DNA from: JAFGFG01 sp964442905 | GTDB taxonomy: Archaea; Aenigmatarchaeota; Aenigmatarchaeia; QMZP01; JAFGSV01 | Length of the DNA: 19,800 nucleotides | Assembly (NCBI GenBank): GCA_964442905.1 | Contig: CAYUBD010000018.1 | Span: forward strand, 1-19,800 | Reading direction: 5' to 3' | In this document: positions 1 through 6,101 of the stretch, piece by piece | Numbering within the stretch: position 1 is the stretch's first letter | Layout: each line of letters begins with the position of its first letter | Made by a program: the position numbers and the translations under genes | Notes under the pieces: generated by a model | The model's database searches: none | What the model was told of the DNA's origin: nothing | Seen by the model: the letters and a program-made list of their open reading frames with translations, nothing else

Positions 1-274
1 CGATGTTATTAAGGTTTATTATCTGATTTCCTGCAATGTCCATTATCTCAATCCCATCATCGTCAATACTTGGAACAATAGTCAATAACTGAGTTGGACT
101 CGCCGTCCCGATACCCACATTGCCATTAGAAAGAATCATGATAGCATTAAGCAGGTTTCCAGTTCCTAGTGTTATCTGGTCAAGCGTGTGCGATACGCCC
201 TGCGCCTCCACACCTGCACTCAGGAATAAGAATGCGACACCGAACACGAGCAGCTGCAGGAAAATATGCCTCAT
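1..274 (-). CDS. Exported surface-type protein, N-terminal part (runs off the window)
   Basis: Reading the minus strand from an ATG at 274 gives 91 open codons to the window edge. The first 25 or so residues look like a signal peptide: a short basic start (MRH), a hydrophobic core (IFLQLLVFGVAFLFLSAG) and a likely cleavage site near VEAQ. Further on is the phrase NGNVGIGTASPTQLLTI. This GNVGIGT-SP-L phrase is commonly found at the start of repetitive beta-rich surface or fibre proteins, including ones with a peptidase S74-type self-cleaving chaperone at the far end. The rest of the protein is outside the window, so its function cannot be fixed. A T-rich stretch at 302-307 lies about 30 bases upstream and could serve as its TATA element. 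The gene follows nrdG on the same strand but is probably transcribed separately. Confidence 0.8.
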   Translation of the reverse strand, partial: MRHIFLQLLVFGVAFLFLSAGVEAQGVSHTLDQITLGTGNLLNAIMILSNGNVGIGTASPTQLLTIVPSIDDDGIEIMDIAGNQIINLNNI

Positions 275-301
275 TAATTAAGTAATTGGTGCAGTGGGAA
301 T

Positions 302-307
302 AAAAAA
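302..307 (-). terminator. T6 run after nrdG; also possible TATA element for the surface protein gene
   Basis: On the minus strand a run of six T lies 13-18 bases past the nrdG stop codon and is followed by ATT. Oligo-T runs are typical archaeal termination signals. The same T/A-rich stretch lies at about the right distance (about 30 bases) from the ATG at 274 to act as a promoter element. Confidence 0.4.
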
Positions 308-319
308 GCTTCGCTTATG

Positions 320-1036
320 TCAGTCATTGATGTTCCTGACATCGCATGTTCCAAAGTTCTTTTCTATCTTCTTTTTGAGGCCTGTGAGGAACCTGTCTGG
401 ATATGGTGGGAGTGTTGCGAACTTCGGGTCGAGCGTGGTGTCCTTCGGCGTGAACTTCTGGAGCGTATACTTCACGGCGCCCTTAAGCTGCTCTGCTATT
501 TCCATTATATCCTTTTCTTCATGCATTTCAGGTACGACCGTGGTCCTGAACTCGTATTCTATGCTGCTGTTCCTGATGATATCGACGCTTTTCAGAATAT
601 TGTCAAAAAGTGCTTTGTTATCTATGCCTGCAACATTCTTGTACTTCTCCCATTTGAGCGATGTCTTGATGTCCATGGCCGCGAAGTCCAGAAGCTTTTC
701 CCCTATAAGATGTTTCAGCATTTCCGGGTTCGTGCCGTTTGTCTCCAGGCCCGTAAGCAGTCCGAGCGATCTGACCTTCCTGTAGAATTCCGGAAGGTCC
801 TTGAACATGGTCGGCTCGCCGCCCGTGACTATCACGGCCTGGTATAGTTTCTGCCTCTGCTCAAGGAAACCGATAACCTCCGTCTCTGTTATCTTTGGGA
901 GAGTTTCCGGCTTCAGGACGAGGTCGCGGTTGTAGCAGAACGGGCATCTGAAATTGCAGCCGCCTGTGAAAAGTACAGTCGACACCTTTCCCGGATACTC
1001 CACAAGTGAAGTCTTCTGCCATCCTCTGAATTCCAT
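320..1036 (-). CDS. nrdG: Anaerobic ribonucleotide reductase activating protein (radical SAM)
   Basis: This 238-residue radical-SAM activase uses a [4Fe-4S] cluster and S-adenosylmethionine to place the glycyl radical on anaerobic ribonucleotide reductase. The cluster motif CNFRCPFC gives Cys27, Cys31 and Cys34, after the opening KTSLVEYPGKVSTVLFTGG typical of the archaeal/anaerobe NrdG subgroup. A glycine-rich TGGEPT motif follows, as expected for SAM binding. The frame is open further upstream, but ATG 1036 is preferred: the family similarity begins there, and it lies 26 bases after the dCMP deaminase stop rather than inside that gene. It is the last gene of the nrdR-nrdD-glycyl tail-deaminase-nrdG run, which supports NrdD as its substrate. 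Its direct target should be the small glycyl-radical protein at 1604-1750. Confidence 0.92.
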   Translation of the reverse strand: MEFRGWQKTSLVEYPGKVSTVLFTGGCNFRCPFCYNRDLVLKPETLPKITETEVIGFLEQRQKLYQAVIVTGGEPTMFKDLPEFYRKVRSLGLLTGLETNGTNPEMLKHLIGEKLLDFAAMDIKTSLKWEKYKNVAGIDNKALFDNILKSVDIIRNSSIEYEFRTTVVPEMHEEKDIMEIAEQLKGAVKYTLQKFTPKDTTLDPKFATLPPYPDRFLTGLKKKIEKNFGTCDVRNIND

Positions 1037-1062
1037 AGAAACCAACCACTTCCAACTAAGAA

Positions 1063-1563
1063 TCAATAGCCTTTGAGGTCTTCCTGGGAATAGGCGCCGT
1101 TGTCTTCTTTTATCCATTCATCTGCGCTGTACATCTTCTTACCCTTCGGCGTCTTTACTACTACTTCTTTTATACCGGCGTTTATTATCATCCTCTTGCA
1201 CATCTTGCAGGGCCTTGCCTCCGCGATGCTGTCGTCCCTGACATTCTCGCCATAAAGATAAAGCGTGCCTCCAAGCACGCTGACTCCTGACCTAGCCGCG
1301 TTGATTATGGCATTGGCTTCGGCATGGACGCTCCTGCAGAGTTCGTACCTTTCGCCCGGTGGAACATTCAGTTCCTCCCTTGCACATTTACCTATGTCAA
1401 CGCAGTTCGGTGTTCCTCTCGGTGCGCCGACGTAGCCAGTGGAAATAATCTGGTCGTCCCTGAGAATTACGGCCCCGAACCGCCTTCGCAGGCACGTGGA
1501 ACGCCTGCTCACTTCCTTGGCTATGTTAAGGTAATATTCCACTTTGTCCGGTCTTTTTGACAT
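1063..1563 (-). CDS. dCMP deaminase (zinc-dependent cytidine/deoxycytidylate deaminase family)
   Basis: The 166-residue product should convert dCMP to dUMP, the precursor of dTMP. The zinc and catalytic residues are visible: His80-Ala-Glu82 in VHAEANAI and the PCKMC motif (Cys119, Cys122). The N-terminal half contains GYVGAPRGTPNC, close to the GYNGAPRG phrase of dCMP deaminases and the ComEB group. The extra cysteines Cys54 and Cys60 could bind a second metal, as in some dCMP deaminases; that is inference. The start at 1563 has a purine-rich AGAGGAG about 13 bases upstream and a T/A-rich possible promoter at 1580-1592, so it may also be transcribed alone. Its place between the reductase subunits and nrdG fits a dNTP synthesis operon. 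A related deaminase of another nucleotide is possible but less likely. Confidence 0.9.
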   Translation of the reverse strand: MSKRPDKVEYYLNIAKEVSRRSTCLRRRFGAVILRDDQIISTGYVGAPRGTPNCVDIGKCAREELNVPPGERYELCRSVHAEANAIINAARSGVSVLGGTLYLYGENVRDDSIAEARPCKMCKRMIINAGIKEVVVKTPKGKKMYSADEWIKEDNGAYSQEDLKGY

Positions 1564-1603
1564 ACAAAGTCTATACTCCTCTAAAATAAAAAGCTAACAC
1601 TTT

Positions 1604-1750
1604 TTACTTCTTCTTCATCTCCTGCGTCTGCAGCTGCCTGTCGAATGTTTCCCTGTCGGCAAACTCTTCCTGCTTCCCTTCGTTCCACTGCTCCACAGGT
1701 CTCAGATATCCTACGGATCTTGACCATATCTCGCATTTCGTCCTTGCCAT
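1604..1750 (-). CDS. Stand-alone glycyl-radical tail of anaerobic ribonucleotide reductase (48 aa)
   Basis: This small gene encodes what is normally the extreme C-terminus of NrdD. After MARTK comes CEIWSRSVGYLRPVEQWNEG, then KQEEFADRETF. In single-chain NrdD proteins the matching SRVVGYxRPVxxWNxGKxEEF segment carries the radical-bearing glycine, here Gly14. The ATG at 1750 lies one base past the nrdD stop codon (1752-1754), in a different frame. A strong Shine-Dalgarno sequence, AGGAGGT, lies inside the last nrdD codons with seven bases to the ATG, so the two genes are translationally coupled. The product cannot be an enzyme alone. It should bind the NrdD body and be activated by NrdG, much as the YfiD/GrcA spare part docks on pyruvate formate-lyase. 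A longer upstream reading in the same frame exists, but the ribosome site decides for 1750. Confidence 0.85.
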   Translation of the reverse strand: MARTKCEIWSRSVGYLRPVEQWNEGKQEEFADRETFDRQLQTQEMKKK

Positions 1751-1751
1751 G

Positions 1752-4751
1752 TTACTTACCTCCTTTTGATTTTTCCACAAAGCCCGATTCTTCATCACAC
1801 GTCGGGCAGTATTCGTGCTCTCCTGCTATATAACCATGAACAGGGCATATGCTGAAGGTCGGAGTCAGAGTGAAATACGGCAGATGGAAATTCTCGGCTA
1901 TTGTCTTCACAAGGGTCTTTGTCGACTGAACGCTAGGCATCTTCTCTCCTATGAAGCCATGTAAAACGGTTCCACCCGTATACTTTGTCTGAAGCGGGTC
2001 CTGAAGTTCCAGCGCCTTGAATATGTCATCGGTATGCCCTACAGGCAGCTGCGTGCTGTTGGTGTAGTATGGCTTGGCAGCCTTTTTCCCGTACTTCTCC
2101 AGATTGAAAACCTTTATGTCAGGGAACATCTTCCTGTCTATCTTCGCCAGCCTGTATGATGTTCCTTCGGCAGGCGTTGCCTCAAGGTTGAATATGTCAC
2201 CAGTCTCCTGCTGGAAATCGGCAAGCTTGTCCCGCATGAAGTTGAGCACCTTTATGGCAAAGGCGTTCCCCTCGGGCTGCGTTATGTCATGACCTGAAAA
2301 ATTGAGGAGTGCATCGTTCATGCCGATTATGCCGATGGTTGAGAAGTGGTTCTTCCAGTAAGCCCCCTGAGACTCATTTATGCCACGAAGGTAGAACTTG
2401 CTGTACGGATAAAGACCGCTCTTGGTGAACTGCTCAAGTATGTCCCTCTTTATTATCAGGCTCTCCTTGGCCAGTTCCATCCGCCTTTCCAATATGTCGA
2501 AGAAGTCCTCCTCGTTCTTTGCCTCGTATGCAGCTCTCGGGAGATTTATCGTAACGACTCCTATAGAACCGGTAAGCGGATTGGAGCCGAACAGGCCGCC
2601 GCCCCTCACCTTAAGTTCTCTCTTATCGAGACGCAGCCTGCAGCACATGCTCCTTACATCATCCGGATTCATATCCGAGTTGATGAAATTCGCGAAATAC
2701 GGAATGCCGTACTTTGCAGTCATCTCCCATAATGGCTTAAGCCCTTCTTTGTCCCACGGAAAGTCTTTCGTCACATTGTAAGTAGGTATAGGGAAAGTGA
2801 ACGGCCTTCCTGATGCATCACCCGCGAGCATGGTCTCTGCGAATGCCCTGTTAAGCATGTCCATCTCTTCATGATAATCTCCGTATGTGGTGTCCTGGGC
2901 CTTCCCTCCTATTATCACAGGATTGTTTTTCATGAAGTTCGGTGGGGTCAGGTCCATGGTTATGTTGGTGAAAGGCGTATTGCCCGTGATGAATACCTTG
3001 CCGTTTCTTCTTGCAATGACAGTCTCATTGTCTGTGTTCGGGCACCATATGACGCCCTTGTAGTTCACCTTGCTTATATCACTCACGTACGTATTCTCAT
3101 GCCTTATCACCCTCAGGACGAATATGGTCTTCTTCCCTATAGTTGGCTGCCTTTCCAAGACAGTGAATCCGTAGCCGCTGTTAACTATAATCTGCTGGAG
3201 TTGGTCCAGAAGCTTTTCATCAGTCAAACTTATCTTCGATTTCTCAAAACCATCTCCCTTTATATACGTCTCCAAGAATATCCTGCTCTGCCTTTTGCTC
3301 ATATTCATAAGCTGCTGAGGGACATGTTTGACTGAATCTCTTGTGCCAAACCATCCATGTATCTTCTTTGAGCTGTCTGCATCAAGTCTCATCATCTTTA
3401 CGGGATTGCCCAGAGATGCTACGGAATCCCTTTCCGTGTATTCCAAATTGAAATGTCTCAGAAGCTTCCTGATATCCTCGTAGTTCTTTTTGTTCTTGAT
3501 GGCTGACTGGTAAAGTGTCACCCTGTAACATACTCTGCGTTCTTTCTTCTTTTCAACAGTACCCTCAGATATGATCCATGCCATCAGTTTTATCTGTTCG
3601 TCTGTCAATTTCGCTTCCCTCTTCATGTTGCCTGCCGCTATGGGCATGATGAGTGGCGATTTCAGCCTGCTTGCATTCTCGATTTCCTCCAGACAGTATC
3701 CGTCCGTACTGAACTTCTTCCTTACTATCCTGTGGCCCGGTGATATCAGCTGGTCCTGTATCCTGTTCTTCAGGCTGTACATGGGACCGGAATACTGCTT
3801 GCTGAAGACCTTCCTGACGACGCTGTCCTCGATTACCTTCTTTTCAAGGTTGAACGTCTTTATCACGTCATTCTTCTTGACATGCTTGTAGTTCTTCCAC
3901 CCTTCCGGTGTAAGTATGTCCGTGTCTTCGGACAGACACTGGAAACCCACCCTTGTCGGAACGTTCATGTTGAATAAGAACTTCTGCATTGACTGCTTCA
4001 CCTGCCTGTAATCCAGTTTGTCTACGCGGATGAATGGAGCAAGCAACGTATCGAAATTAGACAATGCCTGCGCGCCGGCAGCCTCTCCCTGCAGCGTGTA
4101 CATGAAGTTGACTATCTGCATGAGCGCTACATCGAAGTGTTTTGGTGGACTGCTCTCGATTTTGCCACGGACACCCCGGAATCCGGACATCAGAAGGTCC
4201 TCAAGATCCCAGCCTACACAGTATGCGCCGAGCGTCCCGAGGTCGTGAATATGATACTCTCCGTTGGTGTGCGCGTCCCTTATCTCCTTTGGGTAGACGC
4301 TGTTCAGCCAGTAATTCGAAATCACTTTCGATGTGATGTGGACATTGAGTCCCTGTAGGGAATACGTCATGTTGCTGTTCTCCCTCACCCTCCAGTCCAG
4401 CTCTTCTATATAATCATCAACTATGGTTATGTCCCTGAGCAGCTTCGTTACCTCCCTCAGGTTCTTGTGCTGCTCCCTGTACAGTATGTAAGCCTTGGCG
4501 GTCTTTGCATGGCCATTTTCTATCAGGGCTTTCTCCACCAGATCCTGTATGTGCTCGACACCGGGGATACCATCGCCTTCATACTTCCTTTCAAGAAGCT
4601 TTACGACATCCTTGGTCAACTTCTCTGCTATCGTCTTGTCCTTGCCGCCGACGGATTGTGCAGCTGCCCATATGGCACTTGTCACCTTTTCCGGACGGAG
4701 CTTTACAATCCTGCCGTCTCTCTTCCTTATCTTATCAATCCTGGGCTTCAT
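1752..4751 (-). CDS. nrdD: Anaerobic ribonucleoside-triphosphate reductase, catalytic body, with intein
   Basis: The 999-residue precursor of the class III ribonucleotide reductase reduces NTPs to dNTPs without oxygen. Order: an ATP-cone (about 1-95, KRDGRIVKLRPEKVTSAI); N-terminal barrel with HDLGTLGAYCVGWDLEDLL; intein at 272-591; then TPFTNITMDLTPP, SMCCRLRLD near 701-709 (region of the thiyl-radical cysteine), NHFSTIGIIGMNDALLNF near 801-818, and the C-terminal zinc motif CPVHGYIAGEHEYCPTC (Cys969, His972, Cys982, Cys985). It stops 14 residues after that motif and lacks the usual glycyl-radical segment, which is encoded by the next gene. Without the intein the body is 679 residues, normal for the family. 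It starts 14 bases after nrdR with AGGAG nine bases before the ATG. The zinc site reads CxxH/CxxC rather than two CxxC pairs. Confidence 0.95.
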   Translation of the reverse strand: MKPRIDKIRKRDGRIVKLRPEKVTSAIWAAAQSVGGKDKTIAEKLTKDVVKLLERKYEGDGIPGVEHIQDLVEKALIENGHAKTAKAYILYREQHKNLREVTKLLRDITIVDDYIEELDWRVRENSNMTYSLQGLNVHITSKVISNYWLNSVYPKEIRDAHTNGEYHIHDLGTLGAYCVGWDLEDLLMSGFRGVRGKIESSPPKHFDVALMQIVNFMYTLQGEAAGAQALSNFDTLLAPFIRVDKLDYRQVKQSMQKFLFNMNVPTRVGFQCLSEDTDILTPEGWKNYKHVKKNDVIKTFNLEKKVIEDSVVRKVFSKQYSGPMYSLKNRIQDQLISPGHRIVRKKFSTDGYCLEEIENASRLKSPLIMPIAAGNMKREAKLTDEQIKLMAWIISEGTVEKKKERRVCYRVTLYQSAIKNKKNYEDIRKLLRHFNLEYTERDSVASLGNPVKMMRLDADSSKKIHGWFGTRDSVKHVPQQLMNMSKRQSRIFLETYIKGDGFEKSKISLTDEKLLDQLQQIIVNSGYGFTVLERQPTIGKKTIFVLRVIRHENTYVSDISKVNYKGVIWCPNTDNETVIARRNGKVFITGNTPFTNITMDLTPPNFMKNNPVIIGGKAQDTTYGDYHEEMDMLNRAFAETMLAGDASGRPFTFPIPTYNVTKDFPWDKEGLKPLWEMTAKYGIPYFANFINSDMNPDDVRSMCCRLRLDKRELKVRGGGLFGSNPLTGSIGVVTINLPRAAYEAKNEEDFFDILERRMELAKESLIIKRDILEQFTKSGLYPYSKFYLRGINESQGAYWKNHFSTIGIIGMNDALLNFSGHDITQPEGNAFAIKVLNFMRDKLADFQQETGDIFNLEATPAEGTSYRLAKIDRKMFPDIKVFNLEKYGKKAAKPYYTNSTQLPVGHTDDIFKALELQDPLQTKYTGGTVLHGFIGEKMPSVQSTKTLVKTIAENFHLPYFTLTPTFSICPVHGYIAGEHEYCPTCDEESGFVEKSKGGK
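2979..3938 (-). mobile_element. NrdD intein with LAGLIDADG homing endonuclease (320 aa, in frame)
   Basis: The intein interrupts the conserved NrdD phrase RVGFQ/TPFTNITMD between residues 271 and 592. It begins at Cys272 (CLSEDTDILTPEGW, splicing block A) and has a block-B-like SPGHRIV (His340). Two LAGLIDADG helices follow: LMAWIISEG (389-397) and FLETYIKGDG (492-501), both keeping the acidic residue, with KHVPQQL between them. It ends VIARRNGKVFITGN with Asn591, followed by Thr592 as the +1 nucleophile. The residue before the terminal Asn is Gly instead of the usual His; this occurs in some splicing inteins. The frame is open throughout, so splicing competence is likely. The endonuclease may still be active because both acidic catalytic positions are present. 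The boundary was set by family conservation of the host sequence on both sides. Confidence 0.93.
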
Positions 4752-4765
4752 ATCAACACACTCCT

Positions 4766-5245
4766 TTACTTTGACTCCCTGTTTTTTAACTCTATATTTT
4801 TCCTCAGCTTTACCAACTCGGTTTCAAATGAACTGAGGTCAGTGAACTCCCGGTAAACCGATGCGAAGCGTATATATGCGACCTTGTCAAGATCACGAAG
4901 CTTTTCCATGACAAGCTTTCCTATCTCTGTGCTTGGGATCTCCTTGTCATCCTGATTCCTCAGCTCGGCTTCCACTTCACCCACAAGCTTTTCTACGCGC
5001 TCTCTCGGTATGGGCCTCTTTTCGCAGGCCTTCAGCACACCAGAAAGCAGCTTGTCACGGTCGAAGCTCTCCCTTTTGCCATCCTTCTTTATTACAGACA
5101 GCCCAGTCAGTTCGATTCTTTCATATGTCGTGAAGCGCTTCCCGCATTCCAGACATTCCCTTCTGCGCCTTATGGTGTCTACTTCAGGAATGTCCCTTTT
5201 GTCAACTACCTTTGTCTTTTGCCTGAGGCAATATGGGCATTTCAT
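4766..5245 (-). CDS. nrdR: NrdR-type transcriptional repressor of ribonucleotide reductase genes
   Basis: The 159-residue protein has the full NrdR architecture: an N-terminal zinc ribbon (MKCPYC ... RRECLECGKRFTTYER) followed by an ATP-cone from about residue 46 (LSVIKKDGKRESFDRDKLLSGV). In bacteria NrdR binds ATP or dATP through the cone and represses nrd operons at paired NrdR boxes. ATG 5245 is chosen over upstream options because the zinc ribbon begins exactly there and GAAGGAG lies seven bases upstream. It is the first gene of the nrd operon, ending 14 bases before nrdD. A candidate NrdR box lies upstream at 5313-5334, so autoregulation is expected. The C-terminus (LVKLRKNIELKNRESK) is a charged helical extension. 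NrdR is mainly bacterial, so an archaeal copy is notable. Confidence 0.93.
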   Translation of the reverse strand: MKCPYCLRQKTKVVDKRDIPEVDTIRRRRECLECGKRFTTYERIELTGLSVIKKDGKRESFDRDKLLSGVLKACEKRPIPRERVEKLVGEVEAELRNQDDKEIPSTEIGKLVMEKLRDLDKVAYIRFASVYREFTDLSSFETELVKLRKNIELKNRESK

Positions 5246-5312
5246 GCGAGCACTCCTTCTGATGCAGCTGTGGCTGGTTGTAGGTGATTTTAAAATGTCA
5301 CTGAATTGTGAC

Positions 5313-5334
5313 AAAACACAACATGTTGTGTTTT
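5313..5334. promoter_or_regulatory. Perfect 22-bp palindrome, candidate NrdR box
   Basis: The core ACACAACATGTTGTGT, extended by AAA/TTT on each side, is a perfect inverted repeat. It matches the bacterial NrdR box pattern ACACwATATATwGTGT at 14 of 16 positions. It lies about 68 bases upstream of the nrdR start codon, in the expected place for autoregulation of the nrdR-nrdD operon. Confidence 0.7.
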
Positions 5335-5348
5335 TGCCTTACTGTTCA

Positions 5349-5364
5349 ATACAATATATGAGTT
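5349..5364. promoter_or_regulatory. Possible second, degenerate NrdR box
   Basis: ATACAATATATGAGTT shares the left half and central ATATAT of the NrdR box pattern, but its right half is poor. Its centre is 33 bases from the centre of the perfect palindrome. Bacterial NrdR boxes usually occur as pairs about three helical turns apart, so the position is as suggestive as the sequence. Confidence 0.35.
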
Positions 5365-5384
5365 TCCCGGTATATAAAGATATG

Positions 5385-5396
5385 TGTCCCGGGACA
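5385..5396. promoter_or_regulatory. Palindrome TGTCCCGGGACA between nrdR and dtxR
   Basis: This perfect 12-bp inverted repeat extends to about 20 bp (5381-5400) with one mismatched pair. It sits midway between the divergent nrdR and dtxR start regions. The GC-rich core stands out in an AT-rich region. Its binding protein is unknown; it does not look like a DtxR or NrdR site. Confidence 0.4.
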
Positions 5397-5427
5397 TATA
5401 TGATTGGAAATAATTCTTTGAGAAATC

Positions 5428-5466
5428 CTAATATTTATAAAGTTAGTCATACCTAAATATTGACTA
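5428..5466 (+). promoter_or_regulatory. dtxR-feoB promoter with overlapping inverted repeats
   Basis: A TATA box TTTATAAA (5434-5441) lies about 28 bases before ATG 5466, so the transcript is probably leaderless. A 19-bp imperfect palindrome CTAA-N11-TTAG (5428-5446) encloses the TATA box. A second inverted repeat TAGTCA-N11-TGACTA (5444-5466) runs into the start codon. The TTAG/CTAA ends resemble half-sites of DtxR/IdeR boxes. Repression of its own promoter by the metal-bound regulator is inferred. Confidence 0.5.
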
Positions 5467-6098
5467 TGGCAGGAAACAGAGGAGCGAGGAACGACGGAAA
5501 GCCCACTGAAAGCGTTGAGGAATATCTCGAAGCGATTTCAAGGCTTCTTGAGAAAGACGAGAAACTCAGCACAACGAACATAGCCTCAAAACTCGGTGTC
5601 TCGGCTGCAAGCGTTTCAGGTATGCTGAAGAAGCTGGAGAAGGATGGATATGTCAGACATATGCCCTACAAAGGCGTTGTGCTGACTGATAAAGGCAGAT
5701 CGCTAGGCAGGAAGATTCTGGGAAGACACCGGCTGCTTGAGCGGTTCCTGGAAAGTATGGGAATGCACCGACATAATATTCATGGCGAGGCATGCAAGCT
5801 TGAGCATTACGTTTCTGATGAGCTGGAGGATATCATAAAGAAGAGACTGGAACCGCCTAAAGACGGAAAAGGTGTTCTCAGCCTGATAGACCTGAAAAGC
5901 GGCGATGAGGGAAAGATATTCAGCATAGAAGGTGGTGCGAAGGCTGTTAAAAGGCTGGAAGACATGGGGCTTACCCCCGGCACAACAGTGAAGATACTGA
6001 GATCAGCCCCATTTTCCGGACCTGTCGAGATATCTGTCAGGGACACCTCACTGGTGATAGGCAGGGGTATGGCTGGCAGGATATTCGTGAGTGTGTGA
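5466..6098 (+). CDS. DtxR-family metal-dependent repressor with C-terminal FeoA-like domain
   Basis: This 210-residue regulator has a winged helix (about 14-75, with LSTTNIASKLGVSAASVSGM as the recognition region). A metal-binding dimerisation domain follows, with His88 in GRHRLLE and the CKLEH motif (Cys110, Glu113, His114). A C-terminal SH3/FeoA-like domain spans about 138-210. DtxR/IdeR/MntR proteins bind Fe(II) or Mn(II) and then repress uptake genes. The gene ends four bases before feoB, so it is very probably the iron sensor for that transporter. Its FeoA-like tail may also stand in for the FeoA partner, as no separate feoA is present. ATG 5466 fits the TATA distance; a TTG six bases earlier is also possible. 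Iron over manganese is inferred from the feoB neighbour. Confidence 0.9.
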   Translation: MAGNRGARNDGKPTESVEEYLEAISRLLEKDEKLSTTNIASKLGVSAASVSGMLKKLEKDGYVRHMPYKGVVLTDKGRSLGRKILGRHRLLERFLESMGMHRHNIHGEACKLEHYVSDELEDIIKKRLEPPKDGKGVLSLIDLKSGDEGKIFSIEGGAKAVKRLEDMGLTPGTTVKILRSAPFSGPVEISVRDTSLVIGRGMAGRIFVSV

Positions 6099-6101
6099 TG
6101 A

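Larger units (their letters stand above)
5288..5379 (-). promoter_or_regulatory. Candidate nrdR-operon promoter region (two possible TATA boxes)
   Basis: On the minus strand CTTTATATA (5371-5379) and TTTTAAAAT (about 5287-5295) are both TATA-like. The nearer one would place the start of transcription near 5266, about 20 bases before the ATG and just upstream of the Shine-Dalgarno sequence. The farther one would give a leader of about 100 bases containing the palindrome. The sequence alone does not decide between them. Confidence 0.4.

Noticed and set aside
1750..1798. Upstream extension of the glycyl-tail frame, or +1 frameshifting at the nrdD stop to make one fused NrdD
   Set aside because: The extension overlaps nrdD and shows no family similarity. 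A strong Shine-Dalgarno sequence with normal spacing serves ATG 1750, so separate coupled translation explains the layout better than frameshifting.
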